Source: an uncultured Sphingomonadales bacterium (GTDB lineage Bacteria > Pseudomonadota > Alphaproteobacteria > Sphingomonadales > Sphingomonadaceae). From it: a stretch of 64,000 nt of DNA. Positions 16,509-25,014 of the stretch are shown piece by piece. How positions within the stretch are numbered: position 1 is the first letter of the stretch; every line of letters starts with the position of its first letter. The translations under genes and the position numbers were made by a program. The stretch is taken from NCBI GenBank assembly GCA_937898525.1, contig CALCBC010000037.1, positions 24,613 to 88,612 on the forward strand, read 5' to 3'. The notes under the pieces are model-generated. The model saw only the letters and a program-made list of their open reading frames with translations, searched no databases and was not told the DNA's origin.

Positions 16509-18260
16509 CTACCTGGCCAGCATCGCCGGCACGAACTTCTCGCGCACCGCCTGCGCCAGCAGGCCGATCGGCAGCAGGCCCTGACCGACGATGAAGTCGT
16601 TGAAGGCCATCCGGTCGAACTTGTCGCCGAGCGCGAGCTCGGTGGCGACACGCAGGTCGGCGAGCTGGCTGTAACCGTAGAAGTAACTGCCCGCCTGTCC
16701 GGGCGCGCGGAAGGTGTAGCGGTCGATCTCCTGCTTCACCATCGCCGGCGAGAAGCCGGCTTCCTCGGCAAGAATGCGCCGCGCAGTTTCGACGTCGGTC
16801 AGGCCCAGATTGAGCATGGGATCGAGCATCGCCCGCGCCTGGCGCAGCAGCCGGTGCTGCAGAGCGATCAGCTGGCCCTCGACCGGTTCGTAGGGCAGCA
16901 TCTCGGCCTCGGCGTAGAGCGCCCAGCCTTCGACGTTGACGCTGTTGAACGCGTAGAGCGCGCGGGCCTGGCTGACGCCGTTCTCGACCATCTGCGCGAA
17001 CTGCAGCTCGTGCCCCGGCCGGCCTTCGTGCACGCTCAGCGTCCACGCCGCGGCGTCGAAGTTGAAGTCCTTGGCGAGGATCGTCGCGCCCGGATAGACC
17101 CCGGTGGTCAGTACGAAAGTACCGCGCTCGCCGGTGTTGCCGATCAGCCGTGGTGGAAGCATGTGCGGGGCCGGGCTTGCGGCGTTCTCGGCGTCTGTGC
17201 CGAGGCGCATCAGCACCGGGTAGTCGGGAAGGGTGACGATCCGCTCGCGCGCGGCGATCTCCTGGATCTGGCCGAGCACGTCGGCGTAATGCGCTTCCAT
17301 GCGCTCGTTGGGGATGGTGCGCTTCTTGAGCTCGGCGAGCACCGACGGGTAGTCGGTCGAGGCGAAGCCGAACTTGGCGGCGACCAGCGGGGCGAGCGCC
17401 TGCATCTGTGCGCGCGTTTCGTAGAACGCGCGGCGCGCTCGAGAGATAAGCTCCTCGGGGGGCAGGTCGATGCCGTACTGTCTGAGCCGGAACGCGTAGA
17501 TCTCGGGCGGCTGGCGGAAGTCCTCGCGCGCGAGCGGCAGGACCTGGGCGCGGGTCCATTCGGCATAGTCGGCGAACTGGCGCTCCATGGCCGCCAGGGC
17601 CGGCTCCGCTCCCTGGATCTGGTACTTTTCGAACAGAGCGCGAATGCCTGCGACATAGGTGTCGACTTTCGACAGCCCATCCTCGACGTCGCCGCGATAG
17701 GGGCCGACCTTGCCCGGACCGAGGCTGTCGGCGTGGCGGTCTTTTGCGAGCTGCGTCAGCGCGGTCGTGCCCTCGTAGAGGCCGGTGTAACGCTGCAGCA
17801 GCTCGACCGCCTTGGCGCGGCGTTCGGGGGCAATCTGGTCGTCGAGCAGCGCGTTGAGGTTGCCGAACACCAGTTGCGGCACGTCGTACCAGTCGATCGT
17901 CAGGCGCTGACCGAGTCGCGTTCCCTCGATGTCGCGCTCGAGCGAGCCGATCAGGATTTCGATGTCCTGCCTGACGTTGGGATCGCTCTCCGTCTCCAGC
18001 GCAGCACGCAGTTCGGCGAGCTTGGCTTCCTCGGCCGCGATGAAGCGCGCCTCGATCTGGGGACCGAGATCGATGGCGAGGCCATCGTACTTCTCCAGCC
18101 CGCTTTGCGACGCGCCCTCGGGCTGGAACTGGGCCTGCATCTCGATCACCCCCAAGGCGATCGCGTTGCTGCGCTCGACCCAGGCCTGATCCTGGGCGGC
18201 GGCGGGTGCGGCGAAGATCGAAACGAATGCGCAGGCGAGCGCGGCGATCGGCTTGGCCAT
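16509..18260 (-). CDS. secreted DUF885 protein (putative metallopeptidase-like)
   Basis: 583 residues from ATG 18260, with AGGGG 7 nt upstream and a signal peptide ending APAAAQ; longer in-frame starts are unlikely. The central HEGRPGHELQ motif is the DUF885 hallmark and resembles a zinc HExxx(H) site. Other conserved pieces are TGVYPGATI, NVEGWALYAEAEMLP and the C-terminal FRAPGQAGSYFYGYSQL. Members are mostly uncharacterised periplasmic proteins placed near M32/M3-like peptidases. It is upstream of and coupled to the small membrane protein. Confidence 0.8.
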   Translation of the reverse strand: MAKPIAALACAFVSIFAAPAAAQDQAWVERSNAIALGVIEMQAQFQPEGASQSGLEKYDGLAIDLGPQIEARFIAAEEAKLAELRAALETESDPNVRQDIEILIGSLERDIEGTRLGQRLTIDWYDVPQLVFGNLNALLDDQIAPERRAKAVELLQRYTGLYEGTTALTQLAKDRHADSLGPGKVGPYRGDVEDGLSKVDTYVAGIRALFEKYQIQGAEPALAAMERQFADYAEWTRAQVLPLAREDFRQPPEIYAFRLRQYGIDLPPEELISRARRAFYETRAQMQALAPLVAAKFGFASTDYPSVLAELKKRTIPNERMEAHYADVLGQIQEIAARERIVTLPDYPVLMRLGTDAENAASPAPHMLPPRLIGNTGERGTFVLTTGVYPGATILAKDFNFDAAAWTLSVHEGRPGHELQFAQMVENGVSQARALYAFNSVNVEGWALYAEAEMLPYEPVEGQLIALQHRLLRQARAMLDPMLNLGLTDVETARRILAEEAGFSPAMVKQEIDRYTFRAPGQAGSYFYGYSQLADLRVATELALGDKFDRMAFNDFIVGQGLLPIGLLAQAVREKFVPAMLAR

Positions 18261-18499
18261 CTGGAACCCCTGTCTGTCTCGTGCGACTCGTCTTTGCACG
18301 GCTTGCGCGTACTGCAAATCTCCGCGTGACATTGATCGGCCGGCGGTCGATCGGTATGGACAAACGCTTTCCCGCCAACAGTTCATCGCAGCCTGGGCAC
18401 GTCTCGCCGTAAGTCGGCGCGGCCCGCCCGAGTCCTCGGACGGTGAGCCCCCCTTCGGACACAATTTTCCTGTGCATAAGCGGTGGAAGGACCACTCCC

Positions 18500-18715
18500 A
18501 TGCCGCACTACAGTCTCATCTTCCGCGGGAACGATTCCGAACCCCGGAAACGCATCGAGTTTCACGGTGAGGATCCGTCACGCGCGCTGCTTCTCGCGCA
18601 CCGCGAGCGCGACGAACGGGCGGCAGAGCTGTGGAGCGATGGCAAGCCGGTCTGCACGATCCGCAAGGTCGGGGCCCGACCGGACTACTGGATGATCGAT
18701 CCCGCCCGGGGTTAA
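18500..18715 (+). CDS. conserved hypothetical small protein
   Basis: 71 residues from ATG 18500, preceded by GGAAGGA at good spacing. The sequence is charged, without signal or membrane segment (HYSLIFRGND start, middle rich in Arg and Glu, DYWMIDPARG end). The family was not recognised. Its TAA and the convergent ilvE TAA share the palindrome TTAA at 18712-18715. Gene-like spacing and a strong RBS support reality. Confidence 0.5.
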   Translation: MPHYSLIFRGNDSEPRKRIEFHGEDPSRALLLAHRERDERAAELWSDGKPVCTIRKVGARPDYWMIDPARG

Positions 18716-19815
18716 TCGATCCGCTGTACCCACCCGTAGGGATCGGCTGCTTCACCTCGCTGGATCGCGACCAGTCGCGCACGCAGCCGGCTGGTCAACT
18801 GGCCTGGGCCGCCGCTGCCGATCGTGAATTCGCCGTCGCGTCCTGCGACGCGGCCGATCGGCGTGACGACAGCCGCGGTGCCGCAGGCGAAACATTCGAC
18901 GAGCCGCCCGCTTTCGGCGTCTGCGCGCCACTGGTCGATCCCGTAACGCTCCTCGCGCACGGTCAGCCCCTCCTCGCGGGCCAGGGTCAGCAGGCTCTCG
19001 CGCGTGATCCCGGGCAGGATTGTGCCGGTGAGCGGCGGCGTCACCAACGTACCGTCATCGAAGGCGAAGAACACGTTCATGCCGCCGAGTTCCTCGACCC
19101 AGCGATGCTCTGCAGCGTCGAGGAACACGACCTGGTCATGGCCGTGGGCTATCGCTTCCGCCTGCGGCACCAGGCTCGCGGCGTAGTTGCCGCCGCACTT
19201 GGCGGCGCCCGTCCCGCCCGGCGCCGCGCGCGTATAATCCTCCGAGACCCAGATAGACACCGCCGGCACGCCCGACTTGAAGTAGTTGCCCGCGGGGCTG
19301 CAGATCACGAGGAACTTGTACTGCTTGGCCGGCCGCACGCCCAGGAATGCCTCGGAGGCGAACATGAACGGCCGCAGGTAGAGCGAGCCCCCTTCGACGG
19401 TGGGGAACCATTCGCGGTCGGCGATCACCAGCTGGCGCACTGCCTCGACGAAAGTCTCCTCCGGCAGCTCGGGCATTGCCATCCGCCGCGCCGAGGTGTT
19501 GAACCGGCGCGCATTTTCGTCGGGCCGGAACAGAGCCATGCCTCCGTCCGCCAGGCGGTAGGCCTTGAGCCCCTCGAAGATTTCCTGCGCGTAGTGGAGC
19601 ACGGCCGCGGCCGGGTCGAGCGTCAGGGGCCCGCGCGGGCCGAGCGTCGCATCGTGCCAGCCCCGTCCCTCGGTCCACTCGATGGTCACCATATGGTCGG
19701 TAAACACCTTGCCGAACCCCGGATCGGCGATCAGCTGCGCGCGCTCGGCAGCAGGGACGGGGGAGGGGTGGGGCTTATGGGTGAACTCGATGGGGGAATC
19801 GGCGAGCGTGGCCAT
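18712..19815 (-). CDS. ilvE: branched-chain amino acid aminotransferase
   Basis: 367-residue class IV PLP aminotransferase that interconverts Val, Leu and Ile with their 2-oxo acids. ATG 19815 was chosen for AAGGA at 6-7 nt and the family length (about 360). Landmarks are YAQEIFEGLKAYR, RPDENARRFN, LYLRPFMFA, the PLP-lysine region AAKCGGNYAAS, FFAFDDGTLVTPPLTGTILPGITR and CFACGTAAVVTPIG. It is the long eukaryote-like type II subfamily. A promoter candidate lies at 19850-19879, and an attenuator-like leader lies farther upstream. Confidence 0.92.
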   Translation of the reverse strand: MATLADSPIEFTHKPHPSPVPAAERAQLIADPGFGKVFTDHMVTIEWTEGRGWHDATLGPRGPLTLDPAAAVLHYAQEIFEGLKAYRLADGGMALFRPDENARRFNTSARRMAMPELPEETFVEAVRQLVIADREWFPTVEGGSLYLRPFMFASEAFLGVRPAKQYKFLVICSPAGNYFKSGVPAVSIWVSEDYTRAAPGGTGAAKCGGNYAASLVPQAEAIAHGHDQVVFLDAAEHRWVEELGGMNVFFAFDDGTLVTPPLTGTILPGITRESLLTLAREEGLTVREERYGIDQWRADAESGRLVECFACGTAAVVTPIGRVAGRDGEFTIGSGGPGQLTSRLRARLVAIQRGEAADPYGWVQRID

Positions 19816-19849
19816 GTAGTCCTTGTCCTTGCGCTGCGGATCGGGTGTT

Positions 19850-19879
19850 AGAGTATGAAAGTTACAAATCCGCAAGCAA
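19850..19879 (-). promoter_or_regulatory. candidate ilvE promoter
   Basis: On the minus strand a TTGCTT -35 at 19879-19874 and a TACTCT -10 at 19855-19850 are separated by 18 bp in the only AT-rich part of the gap. This gives a short leader of about 30 nt to the ilvE ATG. Between this and the upstream leader terminator (19880-20133) no gene was found; a weak GC hairpin with TTTTCCTTT on the minus strand lies at 19943-19962. Confidence 0.4.
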
Positions 19880-20133
19880 ATTTGAAATAAATGGTAAGCA
19901 ATGAAACCGGGCGTGTCGAAGCCCTAGCACGGTCGGTGCAAAGGAAAAGGGCGAAGCGGCCCGTCGCCTTTGTCGCTGGTTGACGTCATCCGTCATTCGG
20001 TTCGATGCCCGCGCCGCGGTCGACGAGGCTCGCGGCAGCATCGGAGACATCGAGGTCTCGTCCGATGCTCCGGGATCGAAGCCCGGGACTCAGCTGGTCA
20101 GGCTCGAGACCGGCTTCCCGCCGATCCTTCTCC

Positions 20134-20173
20134 AAAATGAGAAGGGCGGCCCCGGTATCCCGAGAACCGCCCT
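20134..20173 (-). terminator. intrinsic terminator/attenuator hairpin downstream of leader ORF
   Basis: On the minus strand AGGGCGG (20173-20167) pairs with CCGCCCT (20149-20143) around an inner TCGG-GATA-CCGG stem, followed by TCTCATTTT. A second GGGCGG at 20204-20199 (minus strand), part of its own hairpin GCGGC...GCCGC, could compete for the same CCGCCC. This is the logic of an attenuator. Confidence 0.5.
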
Positions 20174-20231
20174 CCGCATGGTCAGCGGCCGGTAAAGCCG
20201 CCCACGAAGCCTCTATCGGCGTTGGAAGTGA

Positions 20232-20288
20232 TTACCGATAATGCTCCGCGAGGGTCGTCACCGACCTCCCTGCTGAACCATGAGACAT
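20232..20288 (-). CDS. 18-residue leader ORF with near-complete Shine-Dalgarno
   Basis: Reads MSHGSAGRSVTTLAEHYR then TAA. The ATG at 20288 is preceded by AAAGGAGGTGATC (20303-20291), an exact 13-nt complement of the 16S rRNA 3' end, with ideal spacing. It is followed by two competing hairpins ending in a T-tract, so it could be an attenuator leader peptide or a small protein on a short RNA. It is not rich in Ile, Leu or Val, so simple branched-chain attenuation of ilvE is not indicated. The rest of 20305-20465 shows no gene. Confidence 0.5.
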   Translation of the reverse strand: MSHGSAGRSVTTLAEHYR

Positions 20289-20465
20289 CGGATCACCTCC
20301 TTTCGCGCTTGAAAAAGCCATGCTCCGGTTTCACCCGGGGCCGGGCCTGCGTGAACCGCCGGCCTGTCTGCGAATGTGAGTCACGCGAGTCGGCAACACA
20401 AGCCTTGTAATTCCTTTTTTCCCCGTCAGAATCCCTGGCTTCGCGCGGCGCGGCGAGCGCTCCGC

Positions 20466-21014
20466 TCAGCGGCAGTCTTCGATCACCCGGGTCACTTCGG
20501 CCCACGAGGGCGCGTAGATCGTCGGCAGGCCGGCAATCTCGATCGCGAACCGCCCCTTGGAAAATGCCATCGCATCGAGCAGCGGGTCGCGCGCCGGCAC
20601 CCGGGCGACGATCGTCGGCGGGTTGCCGCCCGAGGGCACCGCGTCGATCGCCCGATCCTGGAACTCGGTCAGCACGCGCATCTGCAGCGGCGCGACGGCC
20701 GATCCCGCGCGGATGATCTCGACTGTCCCGCTGGCCGGGTCACACCGCAAGGTGAGCAACGGCTGCGCGCCGGGCTGCCCGAAGACAGCCGTGCCGCCGC
20801 CTCGGTAGGACCAGTCGCCAGGCGTCGCCGGCGCGTCCATCCAGTGGCCCTCGAACGGCAGCGGAGTCGGCGTGGGTGCCGGCGCCGGTGCAGGAACCGG
20901 TGGGGCTGGAGCTGGGGCGGGCGTCGGAGGCGGCGTCGGCTCGGGCGCGGGGACGCAGGCGGCCGCGGAGAGCAGAGCCAATCCGGCGAGGGTCGATCGA
21001 ACGGTCAGGCGCAT
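20466..21014 (-). CDS. proline-rich lipoprotein, downstream twin
   Basis: 182 residues from ATG 21014. A lipoprotein signal ends SAAAC, followed by a Pro/Ala/Thr repeat linker (about residues 22-52) that could span periplasm or peptidoglycan. The globular part contains WSYRGGG, LLTLRCDPASG and EIIRAGSA, and ends in VIEDCR. The same order (GDW, L-x-CD, RAGSA, terminal Cys) occurs in the upstream gene, so they are tandem paralogues. The start overlaps the upstream stop by 10 bp. Function unknown. Confidence 0.7.
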   Translation of the reverse strand: MRLTVRSTLAGLALLSAAACVPAPEPTPPPTPAPAPAPPVPAPAPAPTPTPLPFEGHWMDAPATPGDWSYRGGGTAVFGQPGAQPLLTLRCDPASGTVEIIRAGSAVAPLQMRVLTEFQDRAIDAVPSGGNPPTIVARVPARDPLLDAMAFSKGRFAIEIAGLPTIYAPSWAEVTRVIEDCR

Positions 21015-21517
21015 GCCGCAAGCACCCGGCTGATCCCCGCGTGACCCGGAACCCGCAGCGGCGGGGCCGCGGCGCCGGTCACCTCGATCACCGCGGCGGG
21101 GTCGGTGAAGGCGGCGAAGATCGGCTGGTTCCGGTCGACCACTGCGTTGAGGCCGGCGGCGCCTCCCGGTGCGAGCATCACATCCGCCTTCTCTGTGCCG
21201 ACGGTGATGCGGAAGCGCTGCGGGGTCGGGGCCGAACCTGCGCGGTCGAGGCTGAGGGCGCGGCGGGCGCGGTCGCACACCAGCACCAGCGCCGGTGTGC
21301 CGGAATCCTCGATGAATGCAGCGCTGGCACCTCCGACGGCTTCCTCCACCAGCCAGTCGCCGGAAGCGAGCGGGATCGCGTCCTCCGATCCGGCCGGCGC
21401 GACCGGCGGGGTCAGGGCGGCTTCGCCGTCCGGTTCCGCCGCATCGCTTTCGGCTTGCGAGCAGGCCGCAATCGCGCTCGCGGCCGCGAGAACCGGCAGG
21501 GCAAGGCGATGACGCAT
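21005..21517 (-). CDS. lipoprotein, upstream twin
   Basis: 170 residues from ATG 21517, with a lipoprotein signal ending AIAAC. The domain matches the downstream twin: SGDWLVEE, ALVLVCDRARR, LDRAGSAPTPQRFRI, ending SRVLAACA. It lacks the long Pro-rich linker of its partner, so the pair may place similar domains at different distances from the membrane. Divergent from tlyA with an 84-bp gap. Function unknown. Confidence 0.7.
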   Translation of the reverse strand: MRHRLALPVLAAASAIAACSQAESDAAEPDGEAALTPPVAPAGSEDAIPLASGDWLVEEAVGGASAAFIEDSGTPALVLVCDRARRALSLDRAGSAPTPQRFRITVGTEKADVMLAPGGAAGLNAVVDRNQPIFAAFTDPAAVIEVTGAAAPPLRVPGHAGISRVLAACA

Positions 21518-21601
21518 CGAGGAGGCTCCTGTTGCGGGACGAATCCGTCGGCCAAGCAACAAGCGCTGGCCTGCCCTGTTCCTTCGCCGTATCGGGCCAG
21601 C

Positions 21602-22339
21602 ATGGCGGGCAAGAGACGGATCGACCAGCTGCTTGTCGAACGCGGGCTAGCCGAGAGCCGCGCCCGGGCGCAAGCGCTGGTGATGGCCGGACTGGTGTTC
21701 GCCGGGGACACCCGGATAGGCAAGCCCGGGCAGCAGCTCAGCGCCGATGCCGCGATCGAGGTGCGCGGACGCGACCACCCGTGGGTCGGGCGCGGCGGGG
21801 TCAAGCTCGACCACGCGATCACGCATTTCGGACTCGATCCGGCGGGAGCCGTGGCGATGGACATCGGCAGCTCCACCGGGGGCTTCACCGAGGTCCTGCT
21901 CGCTCGCGGCGCCGCGCACGTGTTCGCCGTGGACGTCGGCACCAACCAGCTGGCCTGGAAACTGCGTCAGGATCCTCGGGTCACGGTGCTCGAGCAGACC
22001 AATGCCCGGGCGCTGACCCCGGCGCAGATCGATCGCCCTTGCGACTGGGTCGTGTGCGACGCCTCGTTCATCGGGCTCGCCAAGGTGCTCGAGGTGCCGC
22101 TCCGACTCGCCGCTACCCCCTGCACGCTCGTCGCGCTGATCAAGCCGCAGTTCGAGGTGGGCCGCGACGAGGTCGGCAAGGGCGGGATCGTCCGCGACCC
22201 GGCGCTCCACGCACGCGTCTGTACTGAAGTGCGCGACTGGCTCGAGGCCGATGGCTGGGAGGTTCTCGGGATCACCGAAAGCCCGATCAGGGGGACCGAG
22301 GGCAACGCAGAGTTTCTGATAGCCGCACAACGGCGCTGA
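21602..22339 (+). CDS. tlyA: TlyA family rRNA methyltransferase/hemolysin-like
   Basis: 245 residues. An N-terminal S4 RNA-binding domain (RIDQLLVERGLAESRARAQALVMAG, to about residue 60) is followed by an FtsJ-like methyltransferase: DIGSSTGGFTEVLLARGA is the SAM motif, and DWVVCDASFI, IKPQFEVGRDEVGKGGIVRD and NAEFLIAAQ are conserved. In mycobacteria TlyA methylates 16S and 23S rRNA 2'-O positions and affects capreomycin susceptibility; the hemolysin label is historical. The ATG has only a weak ribosome-binding site. Confidence 0.88.
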   Translation: MAGKRRIDQLLVERGLAESRARAQALVMAGLVFAGDTRIGKPGQQLSADAAIEVRGRDHPWVGRGGVKLDHAITHFGLDPAGAVAMDIGSSTGGFTEVLLARGAAHVFAVDVGTNQLAWKLRQDPRVTVLEQTNARALTPAQIDRPCDWVVCDASFIGLAKVLEVPLRLAATPCTLVALIKPQFEVGRDEVGKGGIVRDPALHARVCTEVRDWLEADGWEVLGITESPIRGTEGNAEFLIAAQRR

Positions 22340-22395
22340 TTGCGCCGCGAAACCCCACCCGCCATACCGCGTACGATTCGCGGACAGGAGCTACG

Positions 22396-22950
22396 ATGAA
22401 CCGTCTCGCTTCGCCTGCCCAGCTGCGTGCCAGCCTGATGCGCTGGGCGTTGTTCCTGATCCCCGGGGTGATGCTGCTCGGGTTCCTCTCCGGGCAATAT
22501 GCCGGCAGCACCGCCGACAACGCATGGTTCGCAGCGCTTGACAAGCCGTCGACCTTCCCACCGCCGGCGACCTTCGGCGTGGTCTGGACCGTGCTCTATG
22601 CGCTCATGGGATTCGCGCTCGCGCTCGTCTGTGCGGCCTGGGGCGCGCGATATCGGGTTCCGGCGATCCTCGCCTTTGTCCTTCAACTCGCGCTCAATCT
22701 CGCGTGGTCGCCGGTCTTCTTCGCCGGGCACGAGATCGAGCTGGCACTGTGGCTGCTCGTCGTGCTCGACGTCGCAGTCCTCCTCACCGTCGTACTGTTC
22801 TGGAAGGTGCGTCGGCTCGCGGGGCTGTTGCTGCTGCCTTATCTCGCCTGGATCCTGTTCGCGACGCTGCTCAACTGGCAATTCCTGCAGCTCAATCCCG
22901 AGGCCGACAGTGTCGACGTCTCGAACGCCGTGCAGCGGATCGAGCTTTAG
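22396..22950 (+). CDS. tspO: TspO/MBR family tryptophan-rich sensory protein
   Basis: 184 residues, AGGAG at ideal spacing before ATG 22396. Five membrane spans with family marks: LDKPSTFPPPATFGVVWTVLYALMG near the first loop, LNLAWSPVFF, and a late WILFATLLNW. TspO proteins bind porphyrins and lipids and have been linked to tetrapyrrole and stress control in alphaproteobacteria. The C-terminal tail of about 20 residues (LNPEADSVDV) is polar. Stand-alone gene. Confidence 0.9.
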   Translation: MNRLASPAQLRASLMRWALFLIPGVMLLGFLSGQYAGSTADNAWFAALDKPSTFPPPATFGVVWTVLYALMGFALALVCAAWGARYRVPAILAFVLQLALNLAWSPVFFAGHEIELALWLLVVLDVAVLLTVVLFWKVRRLAGLLLLPYLAWILFATLLNWQFLQLNPEADSVDVSNAVQRIEL

Positions 22951-22986
22951 CTTGCGCGCGCGGCAGGCGGGGGCCAGATAACGGCG

Positions 22987-23232
22987 ATGCAAAGCGAAAA
23001 CCCGATCATCGCCGACTTCGTCAAGCTGGCCAACAGTGCCGCCGGCACTCTCGCCGGGATGACCCGCGAAGCCCGCGAAGGGGCGCGCGAGCGCATCAAG
23101 GAGGCGCTGGGCGGTCTCGACTTCGTTTCCCGCGAGGAATTCGACGCGGTCAAGGACATGGCGAGCCGCGCGCGCGAGGAATGCACGAAGCTCGAAGCCC
23201 GTATCGCCGCGCTGGAGTCGAAGGCGAAGTAG
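22987..23232 (+). CDS. ubiK: UbiK/BMFP family ubiquinone biosynthesis accessory factor
   Basis: 81 residues: an N-terminal segment (NPIIADFVKLANSAAGTL), then a coiled-coil with the conserved DFVSREEFDAVKDMASRAREE. The YqiC/BMFP family in proteobacteria aids aerobic ubiquinone biosynthesis and can form trimers that bind membranes. Length matches the family (80-110). Confidence 0.82.
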   Translation: MQSENPIIADFVKLANSAAGTLAGMTREAREGARERIKEALGGLDFVSREEFDAVKDMASRAREECTKLEARIAALESKAK

Positions 23233-23235
23233 GCC

Positions 23236-23314
23236 GTCACTCCGGCGAAAGCCGGGCTCGCATGCCGCCAGATCGTGCATTGAGGCACGAGGCCCCGGCT
23301 TTCGCCGGGGTGAC
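23236..23314. repeat. REP-like hairpin element
   Basis: Inverted ends GTCACTCCGGCGAAAGCCGGG and a reverse-complementary right end reading CCCCGGCTTTCGCCGGGGTGAC flank a short spacer. It fills the ubiK-recO gap. Each arm is itself a stem (CCGGCGAAAGCCGG). It is a different family from the GTCATCCTGA elements at 4796 and 37476. It may act as a transcription or mRNA-stability boundary. Confidence 0.6.
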
Positions 23315-23359
23315 GTTCGGCGTCTTTGCGTCCTCCTGCGAAAGCCCTACCTCGTCCCG

Positions 23360-23959
23360 ATGCACCTGCGTGCTCCCGCGATCCTGCTGGCCGCCCGGCC
23401 GCACGGCGAAACGGCCGTCGTCGTGCGCGTGCTGACCGAGGAGTACGGGGTGGTCGCCGGCTACGTCGCCGGCGGCCGCGGGCGGCGGCTGCGCCCGGTC
23501 GTGATCCCCGGCAACCGTGTGGAGCTGCAACTGAGCGCCCGCTCCGACAGCCAGCTACCGTTTGCGAAGCTCGAGCTGGTCGAGAGCCGCGGACCCTGGC
23601 TCGGCGAGCCGCTGCCCGCCGCGGCAATCGGATGGGCCTGCGCGCTCACAGCGACCGCGCTGCCCGAGCGGCAGCCCTATCCGAGCCTGCATGGGGCGCT
23701 CGGCGGCCTGCTCGATGCTATCTGCCACGCACCGTCGGCGAGGGGCTGGGTGGGGGCGCTGATCGCCTATGAAACGCTCCTGCTGCGCGAGCTCGGCTAC
23801 GGTGGCGAACCGCCGGAACCGCGCGACTTCGCCGGCACGCTGGTGCTGATGGACCGGCTCGCGGGGCCGCTCGATCACTACCTGCTTGCCGACCGGCGCG
23901 GCGATGTTATGGCCGCGCGCTCACGCCTCAGGGAGCTGTTGGGACGGATATCGCCATGA
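23360..23959 (+). CDS. recO: DNA repair protein RecO
   Basis: 199 residues. The OB-fold N-terminus (APAILLAARPHGETAVVVRVLTEEYGVVAGYVAGG) is characteristic; RecO anneals ssDNA and loads RecA with RecR in the RecFOR pathway. The C-terminal part has YETLLLRELGYG followed by the FAGTLVLMDRLAGPLDHYLL helix. It is shorter than E. coli RecO (242) and has no Cys cluster. The stop overlaps leuB ATG by 4 bp. Confidence 0.85.
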   Translation: MHLRAPAILLAARPHGETAVVVRVLTEEYGVVAGYVAGGRGRRLRPVVIPGNRVELQLSARSDSQLPFAKLELVESRGPWLGEPLPAAAIGWACALTATALPERQPYPSLHGALGGLLDAICHAPSARGWVGALIAYETLLLRELGYGGEPPEPRDFAGTLVLMDRLAGPLDHYLLADRRGDVMAARSRLRELLGRISP

Positions 23960-25014
23960 AGATCGCCTGCCTTGCCGGAGACGGGATCGGCCCCGAGATC
24001 ATGACCGAGGCACGGCGGGTGCTCGCCGCGCTCGATCTGCCGGGCCTCACCGTGTGGGAGGGTGACGTCGGCGGGATCGGCTACCGCCGCCATGGTCACC
24101 CGCTGCCGCCGGAGACGCTCGAGATGGCCAAGGCCGCCGATGCCGTGCTGTTTGGCGCGGTCGGCGATCCCTCGTGCGACGGGCTCGAACGCCATTTGCG
24201 TCCCGAGCAGGCGATTCTCGGGCTGCGCCAGGCGCTGGGGCTGTTCGCCAACCTGCGTCCGGCGACGATGTTCTCGGGGCTCGAGGACCTCTCGGCGCTG
24301 CGCCCGGAGGTGGCCCGCAGCATCGACCTGCTGATCGTGCGCGAGCTCAACGGCGACGTCTACTTCGGCGAGAAGGCGATCCGGACTCTGCCCGACGGCC
24401 GCCGCCAGGGCTACGATTTCATGTCCTACGCCGAGGACGAGGTTCGCCGTATCGCCCATCTGGCGTTCCGCGCGGCGCAGGGCCGGCGGAAGCGACTGTG
24501 CAGTGTCGACAAGGCCAACGTGCTCGAGACCAGCCAGCTGTGGCGCGAGGTCGTGATCGAGGTGGCTGCCGAGTATCCCGACGTCGAGCTCAGCCACATG
24601 TACGTCGACAACGCGGCGATGCAGCTCGTTCGCAACCCGGGCCAGTTCGACGTGATCGTCACCGGCAACCTGTTCGGCGACATCCTCTCGGACCAGGCGT
24701 CGATGTGCGTCGGCTCGATCGGCCTGCTCGCGAGCGCTTCGCTCGGCGAGGCGCAATCCGAGTTCGGCACCAGGGGCCTCTACGAGCCGATCCACGGCTC
24801 GGCGCCGGACATCGCCGGACAGGGCAAGGCCAACCCGATGGCGATGATCCTCAGCCTGGCGATGCTGCTGCGTCACAGTCTCGGGCGCGAAGCCGAGGCG
24901 GCACGGGTCGAGGCCGCTGTGGCGAAAGCGCTGGCCGATGGCATCAAGGGCGCTGACCTCGGCGGTTCCGCCGGCACGGCCGAGATCGGCGAGGCGGTTC
25001 TTGCGCGCCTCTGA
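23956..25014 (+). CDS. leuB: 3-isopropylmalate dehydrogenase
   Basis: 352-residue NAD-dependent decarboxylating dehydrogenase of leucine synthesis. GDGIGPEIM at the N-terminus, ANLRPA, the substrate helix with LIVRELNGDVYFG, the SVDKANVLETSQLWREVV segment, the metal-binding DNAAMQL and FGDILSDQAS, and EPIHGSAPDIAGQGKANP are all in place. A tartrate/isocitrate dehydrogenase relative is excluded by the NGDVYFG motif. It is coupled to recO (ATGA). Confidence 0.92.
   Translation: MKIACLAGDGIGPEIMTEARRVLAALDLPGLTVWEGDVGGIGYRRHGHPLPPETLEMAKAADAVLFGAVGDPSCDGLERHLRPEQAILGLRQALGLFANLRPATMFSGLEDLSALRPEVARSIDLLIVRELNGDVYFGEKAIRTLPDGRRQGYDFMSYAEDEVRRIAHLAFRAAQGRRKRLCSVDKANVLETSQLWREVVIEVAAEYPDVELSHMYVDNAAMQLVRNPGQFDVIVTGNLFGDILSDQASMCVGSIGLLASASLGEAQSEFGTRGLYEPIHGSAPDIAGQGKANPMAMILSLAMLLRHSLGREAEAARVEAAVAKALADGIKGADLGGSAGTAEIGEAVLARL

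Noticed and set aside
19862..20050. 62-codon minus-strand ORF upstream of ilvE
   Set aside because: No ribosome-binding site, Arg/Ala-rich composition typical of non-coding GC-rich DNA, and overlap with the probable ilvE promoter.
20289..20304. GGATCACCTCCTTTC on the + strand, identical to the 16S rRNA 3' end
   Set aside because: No rRNA flanks it; it is better explained as the complement of a maximal Shine-Dalgarno on the minus strand.
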